DNA of 32,480 bases, from assembly GCF_041583195.1 (NCBI RefSeq), contig NZ_JBFHGL010000009.1, positions 1 through 32,480 of the forward strand. The letters run 5' to 3'. A program made the position numbers and the translations under genes. Positions 1-7,746 of this stretch are shown here, piece after piece. The stretch comes from Sulfurimonas sp. GTDB taxonomy: Bacteria > Campylobacterota > Campylobacteria > Campylobacterales > Sulfurimonadaceae. Position 1 is the first letter of the stretch, and every line of letters begins with the position of its first letter. Below the pieces are notes generated by a model, which ran no database searches, had not been told where the DNA came from, and saw only the letters and a program-made list of their open reading frames with translations.

Positions 1-2
1 AA

Positions 3-78
3 TGGTGGGCACTACTGGACTCGAACCAGTGACATCTACCTTGTAAGGGTAGCGCTCTACCAACTGAGCTAAGCGCCC
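3..78 (-). tRNA. tRNA-Val (anticodon UAC)
   Basis: The minus strand folds into a full 76-nt cloverleaf. The seven-pair acceptor is GGGCGCT with AGTGCCC, the discriminator is A and the CCA end is encoded (positions 3-5). The anticodon stem CTACC/GGTAG holds loop CTTACAA, so the anticodon is UAC, which reads GUA/GUN valine codons. It is the last of the three tRNAs visible here; the cluster may continue past position 1. Confidence 0.96.
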
Positions 79-96
79 ATTTAAACTAAAAACAAA

Positions 97-173
97 TGGC
101 GCGGTGGACGAGACTCGAACTCGCGACCCCCTGCGTGACAGGCAGGTATTCTAACCAACTGAACTACCACCGC
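97..173 (-). tRNA. tRNA-Asp (anticodon GUC)
   Basis: A 77-nt cloverleaf lies on the minus strand with acceptor GCGGTGG/CCACCGC, discriminator G and encoded CCA (97-99). The anticodon stem CCTGC/GCAGG encloses CTGTCAC, giving anticodon GUC for aspartate. It lies 18 nt after tRNA-Val and 23 nt after tRNA-Lys in the same presumed transcript. Confidence 0.96.
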
Positions 174-196
174 ATAAGTGTTTTTAGATTTAAAAA

Positions 197-272
197 TGGT
201 GACCTGTTCAGGATTCGAACCTGAGGCCACATCATTAAAAGTGACGTGCTCTACCAACTGAGCTAACAAGAC
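197..272 (-). tRNA. tRNA-Lys (anticodon UUU)
   Basis: A 76-nt cloverleaf lies on the minus strand. The anticodon stem CGTCA/TGATG encloses CTTTTAA, so the anticodon is UUU (lysine). The T arm TCAGG/CCTGA is perfect, the discriminator is A and CCA is encoded (197-199). The acceptor is odd: GTCTTGT against ACAGGTC leaves a U-U opposition at 2:71 and a U-G wobble at 4:69. All other landmarks are intact, so it is called a functional tRNA with a weak acceptor stem. It is first in the transcript, just after the promoter at 303-331. Confidence 0.92.
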
Positions 273-302
273 ATTTTGGCCTCTATTTGTTTAGAGGTCG
301 AA

Positions 303-331
303 ATTATAGACAAATCATTTTTTATTGTCAA
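303..331 (-). promoter_or_regulatory. Consensus sigma-70 promoter of the Lys-Asp-Val tRNA operon
   Basis: On the minus strand TTGACA (326-331) and TATAAT (303-308) are separated by exactly 17 bp, a perfect match to the housekeeping consensus. Transcription would start near 296 and reach tRNA-Lys after about 24 nt. The leader overlaps a small hairpin (278-285 pairing with 292-299). Campylobacterota promoters usually lack a clear -35, so full consensus suggests very strong expression, as expected for stable RNA. Confidence 0.85.
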
Positions 332-342
332 GAGTTTTTTTG

Positions 343-1440
343 TTAAATTTCAAAAAAAATATCTTTGGAGCTTAAAAGCAATATTTTTACCGCATGTAAG
401 ACACTTTGGTTTTGTACATAATTTCTGTCACCGCTTAAAAACAGGTATTCCTCTTTAGAAAAACCGTCTTTAGTTTTTAAGCCGACAAAAACTGTACCTA
501 CTGGTTTATCTACAGTTCCACCTGTATCACCTGCTATTCCACTTATGGAAAGTGCGAAATCTGCTTCACTTACATTTAAAGCACCCTCTGCCATCTCTTT
601 AACAACAACACTACTTACTGCGCCGAATTCCTCAAGAGTAGCTTCTTCTACAGCCAGCCAATTCGCTTTTATCTCATTCGAGTATGTTACAAGCGAACCA
701 TCTAGTATGTTTGAAGCTCCGTTACGTGAAGTAAAAAAGTATGACAATAATCCTCCGGTACAACTCTCGGCAAATGTTATCTTTTTATCAAACTGAGTTA
801 GTTTTTCTATTATATAAGTAGCCATGTCATCTGTCTGTATTATTTTATATGGTAAAAGTTTTGAAGCTGATGGTATGAATTTAGAAATTTCACCAAACTT
901 TTTACTGCTAACATTTACTTGAATCCAACCATCGATAATAGTAAATATGTCTAAACGAAGATCATACGTTTGGGCTACAGGATTAAGTATAGCTCTTAAA
1001 CTTTCTTCATCTTCACCAAATATATTTAAAACCTCTTTTGAATCTTCAGAGTCCAGTAACAGTTTTGGAAACTTTTGCATCTCATCTATATGAAGCACAT
1101 TTACAGCACAGTTTTTATACTCTAAAAGATAACTTGCTTCTTTATAAACATATGATTCTGATGGGATCAACATACCCTCTTTTAAAACTTGATTATCTTC
1201 TGTTACTGTACATAGAACCTTACCGATTGTTGAGAAGTTTTGCTTTGAAGTGACTATTATTACTTTAGATTCTGTATTTAACAATGAATCAAGTTCTAAA
1301 AACAAAGTATTATCGCTCTCTTTGTAAAACGTTGTATTGTCTATATAATCAAAGTTTTTTAAAACACTTCTTTGAACATAATCTTTTAAAGATGTGTTAT
1401 AAATAAATTTATTTCCTACAAATATCAAGTGTACTTTCAT
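343..1440 (-). CDS. cinA: CinA-family protein (nicotinamide-nucleotide amidohydrolase-like C-terminal domain)
   Basis: The C-terminal part of this 365-residue protein carries the CinA/PncC signature: ESCTGG, then a conserved block with SLVTYSNEIK, SGIAGDTGG and KPVGTVFVG. PncC domains hydrolyse nicotinamide mononucleotide to the acid form in pyridine nucleotide recycling. The first 200 or so residues are divergent and only loosely resemble the MoaB-like N-terminal half of long CinA proteins, so activity there is uncertain. I chose ATG at 1440 because GGAG lies 10 nt upstream; a TTG at 1458 would sit upstream of that ribosome binding site. The gene is divergent from ileS and reads towards the tRNA cluster. 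Confidence 0.82.
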   Translation of the reverse strand: MKVHLIFVGNKFIYNTSLKDYVQRSVLKNFDYIDNTTFYKESDNTLFLELDSLLNTESKVIIVTSKQNFSTIGKVLCTVTEDNQVLKEGMLIPSESYVYKEASYLLEYKNCAVNVLHIDEMQKFPKLLLDSEDSKEVLNIFGEDEESLRAILNPVAQTYDLRLDIFTIIDGWIQVNVSSKKFGEISKFIPSASKLLPYKIIQTDDMATYIIEKLTQFDKKITFAESCTGGLLSYFFTSRNGASNILDGSLVTYSNEIKANWLAVEEATLEEFGAVSSVVVKEMAEGALNVSEADFALSISGIAGDTGGTVDKPVGTVFVGLKTKDGFSKEEYLFLSGDRNYVQNQSVLHAVKILLLSSKDIFFEI

Positions 1441-1476
1441 AAGTTTCAAACTCCACAATTAGCATCATTTGTAAGT

Positions 1477-1482
1477 ATTATA
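1477..1482 (-). promoter_or_regulatory. -10 box for the cinA-like gene
   Basis: TATAAT on the minus strand lies 37 nt before the chosen ATG (1440). No good -35 is visible 16-18 bp further up, which is normal for this phylum. Confidence 0.55.
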
Positions 1483-1515
1483 GCACTTTAAAGAGCTTTT
1501 TAATCAATAAAAAGG

Positions 1516-1521
1516 TATAAT
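1516..1521 (+). promoter_or_regulatory. -10 box for ileS
   Basis: TATAAT lies 45 nt before the ileS ATG, in the 125-bp gap between the divergent cinA-like gene and ileS. The -35 region is weak. Confidence 0.55.
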
Positions 1522-1565
1522 CGCAAAATTTTAATATATAAAAACTCTTAATATTTGAGGCACAA

Positions 1566-4322
1566 ATGGACTACAAAGAAACATTACTATTACCTACAAC
1601 TAGCTTTGCTATGCGTGGTAACCTAATCGAGAACGAACCTAAGCGTTATGCTTCTTGGGATGATAAAAAAGTTTATGAAAAGATGAAAGCTAACCGTAAA
1701 GGTGCACAAAGCTTTACACTACACGATGGACCTCCGTATGCAAACGGAAACACTCACATCGGTCATGCTCTAAACAAAACTTTAAAAGACATCATTATCA
1801 AGCATAACTACTTCAACGGAAAAAGCGTTCGTTTTACTCCAGGTTGGGATTGTCATGGTCTACCGATAGAGCAGCAAGTTGAGAAAAAGCTTGGCGGAAA
1901 AGCTAAAAAAGAGCAACTTGAAGTTTCTAAAGTAAGAGAGCTGTGCCGTGAGCACGCTGCAAAATTTGTAGATATCCAAAGAGAAGAGTTTAAAAAATTA
2001 GGGATCATTGCTGATTGGGAAAATCCATATGTAACTATGGACTATAAGTTTGAAGCAAACATCTACCGTACACTTTGTAATGTTGCTAAAAAAGGTCTTT
2101 TAGTTGAGAGAAGCAAACCTGTATACTGGTCATGGGCTGAGCGTACAGCACTAGCTGAAGCAGAGGTTGAGTACGAAGATAAAGAGTCACACTCTATCTA
2201 TGTAGCATTTGAGCTTAGTGATGAAGCTAAAACAAAAGCCGGTCTTGTTGGAGATGCTGCTCTTGTTATCTGGACTACAACTCCTTGGACACTTCCTGCA
2301 AATACAGGTATATCTCTACACCCAGAAGAGAAGTATGTCCTAACTACTGATGGTTATATCGTAGCAAAAGCATTATATGAATCTTTACTTGAACTAGGTG
2401 TAGTAAAAGGTGAAATAGCTCAGGAAGTAGATCAAAAAGTACTTGAAAATGAAGTAGCTATAAACCCACTTAACAAACGTACATCTAAAATAGTTCTAGG
2501 CGAGCACGTTATGATGGACAGTGGTACAGGTGGTGTTCATACAGCACCTGGTCATGGTGAAGACGATTACCGTGTAGGTCTAAAGTATGACTTAGAAGTT
2601 GTAATGCCTGTTGATGAGACTGGTTGTTATGATGAGACGATCGTTCGTGATGGACTATTACCAAACCCAGAAGAGTTTGTTGGTAAGCTGATCTTCAAAT
2701 GTAACGAACCGATCTTAGAGCTTCTAGGTGATGCACTACTTTATGATTCTAAGTTCACTCACTCGTACCCACACTGTTGGAGATCTCATACTCCACTGAT
2801 CTTCCGTGCTACTAAGCAGTGGTTTATCTCGGTTGACGGTACACCTGAGGGTGAGAACAAAACACTTCGTGACATAGCTCTGACTGAAGTTGAGAAAACT
2901 CTTTTCTTCCCTGAAACTGGAAGAAACAGACTTAACTCTATGGTTGAGAACCGTCCAGACTGGTGTATATCTCGTCAGCGTGACTGGGGTGTGCCAATAG
3001 CGTTCTTTAGAGTAAAAGCTACAGGTGAAGTTATACTAGATGAGAAAGTTCTAAACTTTACAGCAATGGTATTTGAGATGCACGGGAGCGATGCATGGTA
3101 TTCAATGCCGACTGAAGAACTTTTATATCCGGGAAGTGGATATACTGCTGATGAAGTTGAAAAAGTAAGCGACATTCTTGATGTATGGTTTGATTCTGGT
3201 TCAACTTGGTACTCTGTTTTAAAATCTCGTAACTATGACGCTGGAGAGTATCCTGCTGATCTTTACGTAGAAGGTTCAGATCAACACCGCGGTTGGTTCC
3301 AGTCATCAATGTTCTTAAGTACGGCTGTTGAGCATGTAGCTCCATACAAAGCTGTTCTTACTCACGGTTTCACTGTTGATGAAAAAGGTGAGAAGATGAG
3401 TAAGTCTAAGGGTAACGTTGTTGCACCTGAGAAAGTTCTAAAACAATATGGGTCTGAGATACTTCGTCTTTGGGTAGCTTCAAGTGACTACCAAGGGGAT
3501 CTTAAAATTTCTGATGGTATCTTAAAACAAACTGCCGAGAGTTACCGTAAACTAAGAAACACATTTAGATTTTTACTTGCGAACATTAACGATTTAGATG
3601 CTCTTACTCCTGTAGATCAAATGGGTGAATTAGACAAATGGATCTTAAGTGTAGCTGGTGATGTGTTTGAGAGCGTACACGCATCGTTTAGTAAGTACAA
3701 CTATGTAAACGGTATGAACACGCTTAACAACTTCATAGCTAACGAGTTAAGCGGTATCTATATGGATATCACTAAAGATAGACTTTATTGTGATGGCATG
3801 AATGACACTCACCGTAGAGCAAGCCAGAGTGCTATGGCTATGATCGTTAAACAGCTTCTTACTCTTATGGCTCCGATCATCACATACACTTGTGATGAAA
3901 TAGTTGAGACTGCTCCGGCGATCATCAAGGGTGATGCTGAAGATATATTTGACTTTGTATATGAGCCGATGGAGAAAGTTGAAAGCAACTTTGATGGCGA
4001 GTATATGAAAAAAGCTCGTTTTGGTTTTGGTTCTGCGATAGACTCACTTAAAAAAGACAAAACAATCAAAGCTACACTAGAGCTAACTCTATACACTGAC
4101 TCTGCAAAAGTTCTAGCTTTAGATTCTACAGAGGCTGAAGACTGGTTCGTTGTTTCTGGTGTAAGTACTGAAAAAGGTTCTACAGAACTTGGAAGTTTTA
4201 AAGTGGATGATGATGAGTTTATAATCTACAAAGCTGAAGCACACAAATGTCCACGTTGTTGGAAGTTCAATTCAGAAGCTGAAGACACAACTTGTACTAG
4301 ATGTGGCGAGGTTTTAGCGTAA
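1566..4322 (+). CDS. ileS: Isoleucyl-tRNA synthetase
   Basis: This cytoplasmic class I synthetase charges tRNA-Ile with isoleucine and edits mischarged valine. At 918 residues it has normal length for the bacterial enzyme. Visible landmarks are [12 protein letters not shown] with the HIGH motif at residues 64-67, the editing-domain region ([11 protein letters not shown]), KMSKS at 610-614, and a C-terminal zinc finger with Cys 895, 898, 910 and 913 (CPRC and CTRC). ATG at 1566 follows GAGG at a suitable distance. The stop codon overlaps the start of the next small gene (TAATG), so the two are probably translated in tandem. Confidence 0.98.
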   Translation: MDYKETLLLPTTSFAMRGNLIENEPKRYASWDDKKVYEKMKANRKGAQSFTLHDGPPYANGNTHIGHALNKTLKDIIIKHNYFNGKSVRFTPGWDCHGLPIEQQVEKKLGGKAKKEQLEVSKVRELCREHAAKFVDIQREEFKKLGIIADWENPYVTMDYKFEANIYRTLCNVAKKGLLVERSKPVYWSWAERTALAEAEVEYEDKESHSIYVAFELSDEAKTKAGLVGDAALVIWTTTPWTLPANTGISLHPEEKYVLTTDGYIVAKALYESLLELGVVKGEIAQEVDQKVLENEVAINPLNKRTSKIVLGEHVMMDSGTGGVHTAPGHGEDDYRVGLKYDLEVVMPVDETGCYDETIVRDGLLPNPEEFVGKLIFKCNEPILELLGDALLYDSKFTHSYPHCWRSHTPLIFRATKQWFISVDGTPEGENKTLRDIALTEVEKTLFFPETGRNRLNSMVENRPDWCISRQRDWGVPIAFFRVKATGEVILDEKVLNFTAMVFEMHGSDAWYSMPTEELLYPGSGYTADEVEKVSDILDVWFDSGSTWYSVLKSRNYDAGEYPADLYVEGSDQHRGWFQSSMFLSTAVEHVAPYKAVLTHGFTVDEKGEKMSKSKGNVVAPEKVLKQYGSEILRLWVASSDYQGDLKISDGILKQTAESYRKLRNTFRFLLANINDLDALTPVDQMGELDKWILSVAGDVFESVHASFSKYNYVNGMNTLNNFIANELSGIYMDITKDRLYCDGMNDTHRRASQSAMAMIVKQLLTLMAPIITYTCDEIVETAPAIIKGDAEDIFDFVYEPMEKVESNFDGEYMKKARFGFGSAIDSLKKDKTIKATLELTLYTDSAKVLALDSTEAEDWFVVSGVSTEKGSTELGSFKVDDDEFIIYKAEAHKCPRCWKFNSEAEDTTCTRCGEVLA

Positions 4323-4444
4323 TGCCTGATTTCACACAACCTGTAGAGATGAGTTTTGTATTTATCTCTATAGGTGCAATACTACTTGTCACTGCTATAG
4401 GCATAGGACTTGTAAAACTTGGAAAAAAGTCTAGAAACTCTTAG
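4322..4444 (+). CDS. Small single-span membrane protein coupled to ileS
   Basis: A 40-residue open frame starts at the ATG that shares its A with the ileS stop (TAATG). The protein begins [10 protein letters not shown], has one hydrophobic span (about residues 11-32, rich in Ile, Leu, Val and Gly) and ends in a basic tail (KLGKKSRNS). I recall a similarly small membrane gene between ileS and gatA in Campylobacter jejuni, which supports a real gene, but its function is unknown to me. The last codons and the stop form the left arm and loop of the terminator that follows. Confidence 0.72.
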   Translation: MPDFTQPVEMSFVFISIGAILLVTAIGIGLVKLGKKSRNS

Positions 4445-4453
4445 ACTTTTTTC
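4422..4453 (+). terminator. Strong intrinsic terminator of the ileS operon
   Basis: A perfect 12-bp inverted repeat pairs 4422-4433 with 4442-4453 around an 8-nt loop. The core is GTCTA/TAGAC flanked by six A on the left and six T on the right, so it could stop transcription from either side. The stop codon of the 40-residue gene lies in the right arm. Confidence 0.88.
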
Positions 4454-4539
4454 TTCTCCCTCCCCTTCTCTTTTTTTATAATCATTTAATATAACTTTTT
4501 CTGTTTTCTAATATTTATATTGTTTCAAGTAAATATTTA

Positions 4540-4545
4540 TATAAT
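4540..4545 (+). promoter_or_regulatory. -10 box for the membrane/coiled-coil gene
   Basis: TATAAT lies 29 nt upstream of the ATG at 4575; no matching -35 was seen. The rest of the gap after the ileS terminator (4454-4574) is A+T-rich with nothing else recognisable. Confidence 0.45.
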
Positions 4546-4574
4546 ACTCGATAAATAAATACTAAGGGAAAAAC

Positions 4575-5036
4575 ATGATATTAAATATTCTTCAATATGG
4601 ATATTTAGGCTTATTAGCCATAATGATTTATTTATGTTACAAAATTATCTCAAACTATCAAAAACATAATACTCCGTTTATACAGACAATAATATTAGTA
4701 ATAATATTTTTAGGCATCAGTTGTGTAGGTGGTTATATGGGATATCTTTGGGCAGATAAAGAATTAAAAGTTGCACTATCAAAAGAAACGTCTTTAACCA
4801 TTATGAAAGAACAAATTCAAGCAGCTAGAAAAAGACTTGAAAGTAATAAAAAAACTCTAAAAAAAGCTCAAGCTAAAGCTTTAAATGATGCTAATGCAGG
4901 TTATATGCTAGATGGTGCAAGAGATATAGCATTTAAAAGAGCGAAAGATATCGAAAATTTTATTAATAAACAAGAAGAAAATTATCAAAAAGAAATCAAA
5001 GAAATAGGTATAGCTTTTAATATTAAAAAGCAATAA
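4575..5036 (+). CDS. Membrane protein with lysine-rich coiled-coil tail, function unknown
   Basis: The 153-residue product has two hydrophobic spans (about residues 4-27 and 39-61) followed by a charged Lys/Glu/Ala-rich region to the end that reads as a coiled coil, with many ARKRLESNKKTLKKA-like heptads. I do not recognise the family. The ATG follows AAGGGA at 7 nt. The gene is notably A+T-rich and sits at the head of a patch of damaged genes (5.0-6.03 kb), so it may be accessory DNA. A membrane tether or scaffold is possible, but nothing in the sequence settles it. Confidence 0.75.
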   Translation: MILNILQYGYLGLLAIMIYLCYKIISNYQKHNTPFIQTIILVIIFLGISCVGGYMGYLWADKELKVALSKETSLTIMKEQIQAARKRLESNKKTLKKAQAKALNDANAGYMLDGARDIAFKRAKDIENFINKQEENYQKEIKEIGIAFNIKKQ

Positions 5037-5044
5037 TATGAAAT

Positions 5045-5152
5045 ATGTATATCCAAAAACACTTTAATATAACAGAACAAAAGCAGATTCAAGCCTTTAC
5101 AAAATCAAATCCATTTGCCACACTTACATCAAATACTAGGAGCAAAAGATAA
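5045..5152 (+). pseudogene. paiB-like gene fragment (FMN-binding split-barrel family)
   Basis: The frame opens with MYIQKHFN and continues to NPFATLTSN, which matches the first 30 or so residues of PaiB / FMN_bind_2 proteins (MYIPKHF and PFATL are the family hallmarks). Those proteins are about 200 residues; here the frame stops after 35 (stop 5150-5152). The next 100 bases encode the unrelated phosphatase-like gene, so the missing part was deleted, not just frameshifted. The ATG lies 8 nt after the previous stop. I consider it a remnant, though a short peptide could still be made. Confidence 0.65.
5138..5142 (+). promoter_or_regulatory. Shine-Dalgarno site pointing to an AUA start
   Basis: AGGAG is followed by 6 nt and then ATA AAA ACG ATT, where the phosphatase-like protein family is expected to begin. 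The site decides the start of the next gene even though the start codon is not a standard one. Confidence 0.6.
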
Positions 5153-5586
5153 AAACGATTTTAAACTTTATCAAAATTAATGATTATATATCAACAGCAG
5201 GACAACCAACAAAAAAAGAATTTAAACTTATTTCAAAAAACAAATTTGATGTAGTAATAAATTTAGCACTACATAATAGTAATAGTGCTTTAAAAAATGA
5301 AGATAAAGTTGTATCAAAAAATAATATGATTTATATCCATATTCCAATATCTTGGGAAAATCCAGAAATTGACAGATTAAAATTATTTTGCAATACATTA
5401 AAAACATTACAAGAACAGAATAAAAAAGTTTTTATACATTGTGCAAAAAACTATAGAGTATCCATTTTTATATATCATTATAAAAAAATGATATTAAAAG
5501 ATAAAAGTGCTAAATTAGTTTTACCAAAAGGATTTAAACCAAACAAAGTTTGGAAAAATATAATTAACATGCATATTAAAGCATGA
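5149..5586 (+). pseudogene. Tyrosine-phosphatase-like protein with AUA in place of the start codon
   Basis: The open frame from 5149 encodes 145 residues: INDYISTAGQPTKKEF, FDVVINLALH, YIHIPISWENP, then FIHCAKNYRVS and KPNKVWKNI near the end. This is the layout of a bacterial dual-specificity/tyrosine phosphatase-like family with a Cys in the P-loop (HCxxNxRVS). There is no ATG, GTG or TTG before residue 60; an ATG at 5326 would discard the entire front half. A good ribosome binding site (5138-5142) sits 6 nt before ATA 5149, so either ATG mutated to ATA and the gene is dying, or AUA is used at low efficiency. The paiB fragment overlaps its start. The P-loop has four, not five, residues between Cys and Arg, so phosphatase activity is not assured. 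Confidence 0.6.
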
Positions 5587-5618
5587 CAAAATATAGCTAA
5601 CTTATAAAAGGAGTAAAA

Positions 5619-6030
5619 GTGAATTTTGTAGCAGCTATAACAATAACGCTTTTAATCATTATAGGCTTATTTCATTTCTACTGGGCTTTTGGTGGAAAGT
5701 TAGGTATAAACAAAGTTATACCAGAAGTTAATAACGAAGCACTTTTTTAAACCCGGAAAAATTATAACTGTATTTGTCGCTCTTGTGTTATTTAGCTTTG
5801 CATTTATTGCCTACAAACTTTACTTCTGCTCTGACAACTCTGAACTTATAGCTATATTTGGATGGATCATTTCAGCTGTCTTTACACTAAGATCAGTTGG
5901 TGACTTTAATATGGTAGGCTTTTTCAAAAAAATAAAAGATACGGAATTTGCAATTTATGATACAAAATATTTTTCACCATTATGTTTGATATTAGGTGTT
6001 ATATTTGCTACACTGACATACAACGTATAA
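5619..6030 (+). pseudogene. DUF3995-family membrane protein, frameshifted at a T6 run
   Basis: Translation from GTG 5619 (AAGGAG at 5608-5613, 5 nt spacing) gives 43 residues including FHFYWAFGGKLG and VIPEVNNEALF, the DUF3995 N-terminus, then stops at TAA 5748-5750. Removing one T from the run 5743-5748 restores a frame continuing KPGKIITVF and on to TYNV at 6030, for 136 residues in total with about four membrane spans, the expected size. DUF3995 proteins have no assigned function. The break is either a mutation, a phase-variable tract, +1 slippage at UUU-UAA, or a sequencing error in a homopolymer. Confidence 0.75.
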
Positions 6031-6051
6031 ATAATAAAAAAGGTAAAAGGT

Positions 6052-7632
6052 ATGGGGTTACTAGACTGGTCAATTATTGGTGCTTATTTTATATTTTTAC
6101 TCCTTTTTGGTTATTTTGTAGGTAGAAAAAACCATGATCAGGACGACTACTATGTAGCTGATCGTAAACTATCTTGGTGGGCTGTTGGAATATCTACTAT
6201 GGCTACACAAAGCTCCGCTATTAGTTTTATATCTATCCCCGCATTTGTAGCTGTTAAAGAAGGTGGAGGACTCACATGGCTTCAGTATGAACTTGCCCTG
6301 CCGCTTGCTATGATCGTCACATCTATTTTTCTAATCCCCCTATTTCGTAAGTTAAAACTGGTGAGTGTTTATGAATACCTGCAACTACGCTACGATACAA
6401 GTGTAAGAAACACTGTTGCAGTAATATTTCTACTTAGTCGCGGGCTTGGTACCGGTATAGCCTTGTATGCCACTGCGATCGTTATGCAAAGCATTACAGG
6501 GTTTGAGCTGTGGATCTCTATTTTAGCTATGGGGCTTATTATACTTATTTATGACACTTTAGGCGGTATGAAAGCCGTTGTTTATTCAGATATTCTGCAA
6601 ATGGGACTGCTATTACTTGGAGTTGTAGTATCGATCTATATCGCCGTAGATATTATTGGAGGATTTGGTGTTATGTTTGAAACGTTTCCAAAAGAGCGTT
6701 TACAGACACTAGATTTTAGCTGGGGTTTTAATACCGATGGCTCTATGCCGTTTTGGGCATTTTTATTTGGAGGCTTCTTTTTATATTCTGCTTATTACGG
6801 AACGGATCAGAGTCAGGTTCAAAGAGAGCTCTCAACCAAAAATATAAACGAATCAAAACTATCACTTTACTTTAACGGTTTTGCCAGATTTCCACTTACA
6901 CTACTATATGTGCTAATGGGTATAGCGGTAGGTACGCTTTATATGCAAGACAGTTCACTTCAAGCCTCTATTGCATCTACTTCTGCTGATCACCTTATAC
7001 CTCAGTTTATTTTAGAGTACCTCCCTATTGGTGTTAAAGGGTTGTTGATCGCGGCCATTTTAGCAGCTGCCATGTCAAGCATAGATTCGGCACTAAACTC
7101 ACTCTCAGCCGTAACTCTGCATGACTTTGTGTTAAAAGAAAAACATATTGAGGGTGTAAAAGAGATCCGTTTAAGCCAGTTCACTACTGCTTTTTGGGGA
7201 ATTGCCATTATAATCTTTGCTTTTTTTGTAGGCTCTATAGCCGATACCGTCATAGAAGCCATAAACAAAATAGGTTCTGCATTTTACGGCCCTGTTCTGG
7301 CTGTATTTTTAGCGGGAGCTATACATAAAAATATTGGAAGCAATGCTATTTTGATCGGTCTTTTTAGTGGTGTTGGCATAAATGTGTTTTTATGGATTAT
7401 GCATCCTGAAATTATGTGGATGTGGTGGAACGTGATCGGAGTGGTTATAGCTTATGTTATTGCACTGCTTCTTTCACTTACTTATTTTAAAAACACTAAT
7501 GTACATTCAAAATATACTGCAAAACACAATATAGCACTTAACTGGAGAAGAATGGACACTCTTTTGGTAGGCTATTTTTTCATTATGTTTATTATGCTTT
7601 GGGCTATTGAAAGAGGTTTAGCAAACATATAA
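6052..7632 (+). CDS. Sodium/solute symporter (SSS family)
   Basis: A 526-residue polytopic inner-membrane protein with roughly 13 hydrophobic spans, normal for the SSS/SLC5 fold. Family marks seen are an N-terminal span followed by GRKNHDQDDYYVADRKL, the TMATQSSAISFISIP stretch in the second span, YEYLQLRYD, GGMKAVVYSDILQ, the GTDQSQVQRELSTKN loop, and AAAMSSIDSALNSLSAV. SSS members couple Na+ entry to uptake of sugars, amino acids, organic acids or vitamins; the substrate cannot be read from sequence. ATG 6052 has AAAGG upstream. It lies 21 nt after the frameshifted DUF3995 gene and is followed by a weak terminator. Confidence 0.92.
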   Translation: MGLLDWSIIGAYFIFLLLFGYFVGRKNHDQDDYYVADRKLSWWAVGISTMATQSSAISFISIPAFVAVKEGGGLTWLQYELALPLAMIVTSIFLIPLFRKLKLVSVYEYLQLRYDTSVRNTVAVIFLLSRGLGTGIALYATAIVMQSITGFELWISILAMGLIILIYDTLGGMKAVVYSDILQMGLLLLGVVVSIYIAVDIIGGFGVMFETFPKERLQTLDFSWGFNTDGSMPFWAFLFGGFFLYSAYYGTDQSQVQRELSTKNINESKLSLYFNGFARFPLTLLYVLMGIAVGTLYMQDSSLQASIASTSADHLIPQFILEYLPIGVKGLLIAAILAAAMSSIDSALNSLSAVTLHDFVLKEKHIEGVKEIRLSQFTTAFWGIAIIIFAFFVGSIADTVIEAINKIGSAFYGPVLAVFLAGAIHKNIGSNAILIGLFSGVGINVFLWIMHPEIMWMWWNVIGVVIAYVIALLLSLTYFKNTNVHSKYTAKHNIALNWRRMDTLLVGYFFIMFIMLWAIERGLANI

Positions 7633-7633
7633 C

Positions 7634-7665
7634 AACTATAACTAATATTCAAAATTATTATAGTT
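7634..7665 (+). terminator. Weak terminator-like hairpin after the symporter gene
   Basis: AACTATAA (7634-7641) pairs with TTATAGTT (7658-7665), and T-rich sequence follows (TATTTAGTTTTTATT). The stem is A+T-rich, so its strength is doubtful. The rest of the 114-bp gap up to endA holds only a possible TATAAC box (7722-7727). Confidence 0.4.
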
Positions 7666-7746
7666 TATTTAGTTTTTATTATTAAAAAAATCTACATACT
7701 TTCTTTTATTTAAAAATATTCTATAACTCCGCATTCAGGAGTTTAG

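Noticed and set aside
1-272. tRNA cluster as an attachment site for a mobile element
   Set aside because: No integrase, no duplicated tRNA 3' end and no phage or transposase genes are seen in the window.
278-299. Hairpin before tRNA-Lys as a terminator of the cinA-like gene
   Set aside because: On the minus strand it is followed by AAAATG, not T residues, and lies inside the tRNA leader after a strong promoter.
5326-5586. An 86-residue gene starting at ATG 5326
   Set aside because: The upstream 59 codons in the same frame match the family, and ATG 5326 lacks a ribosome binding site; it is an internal Met.
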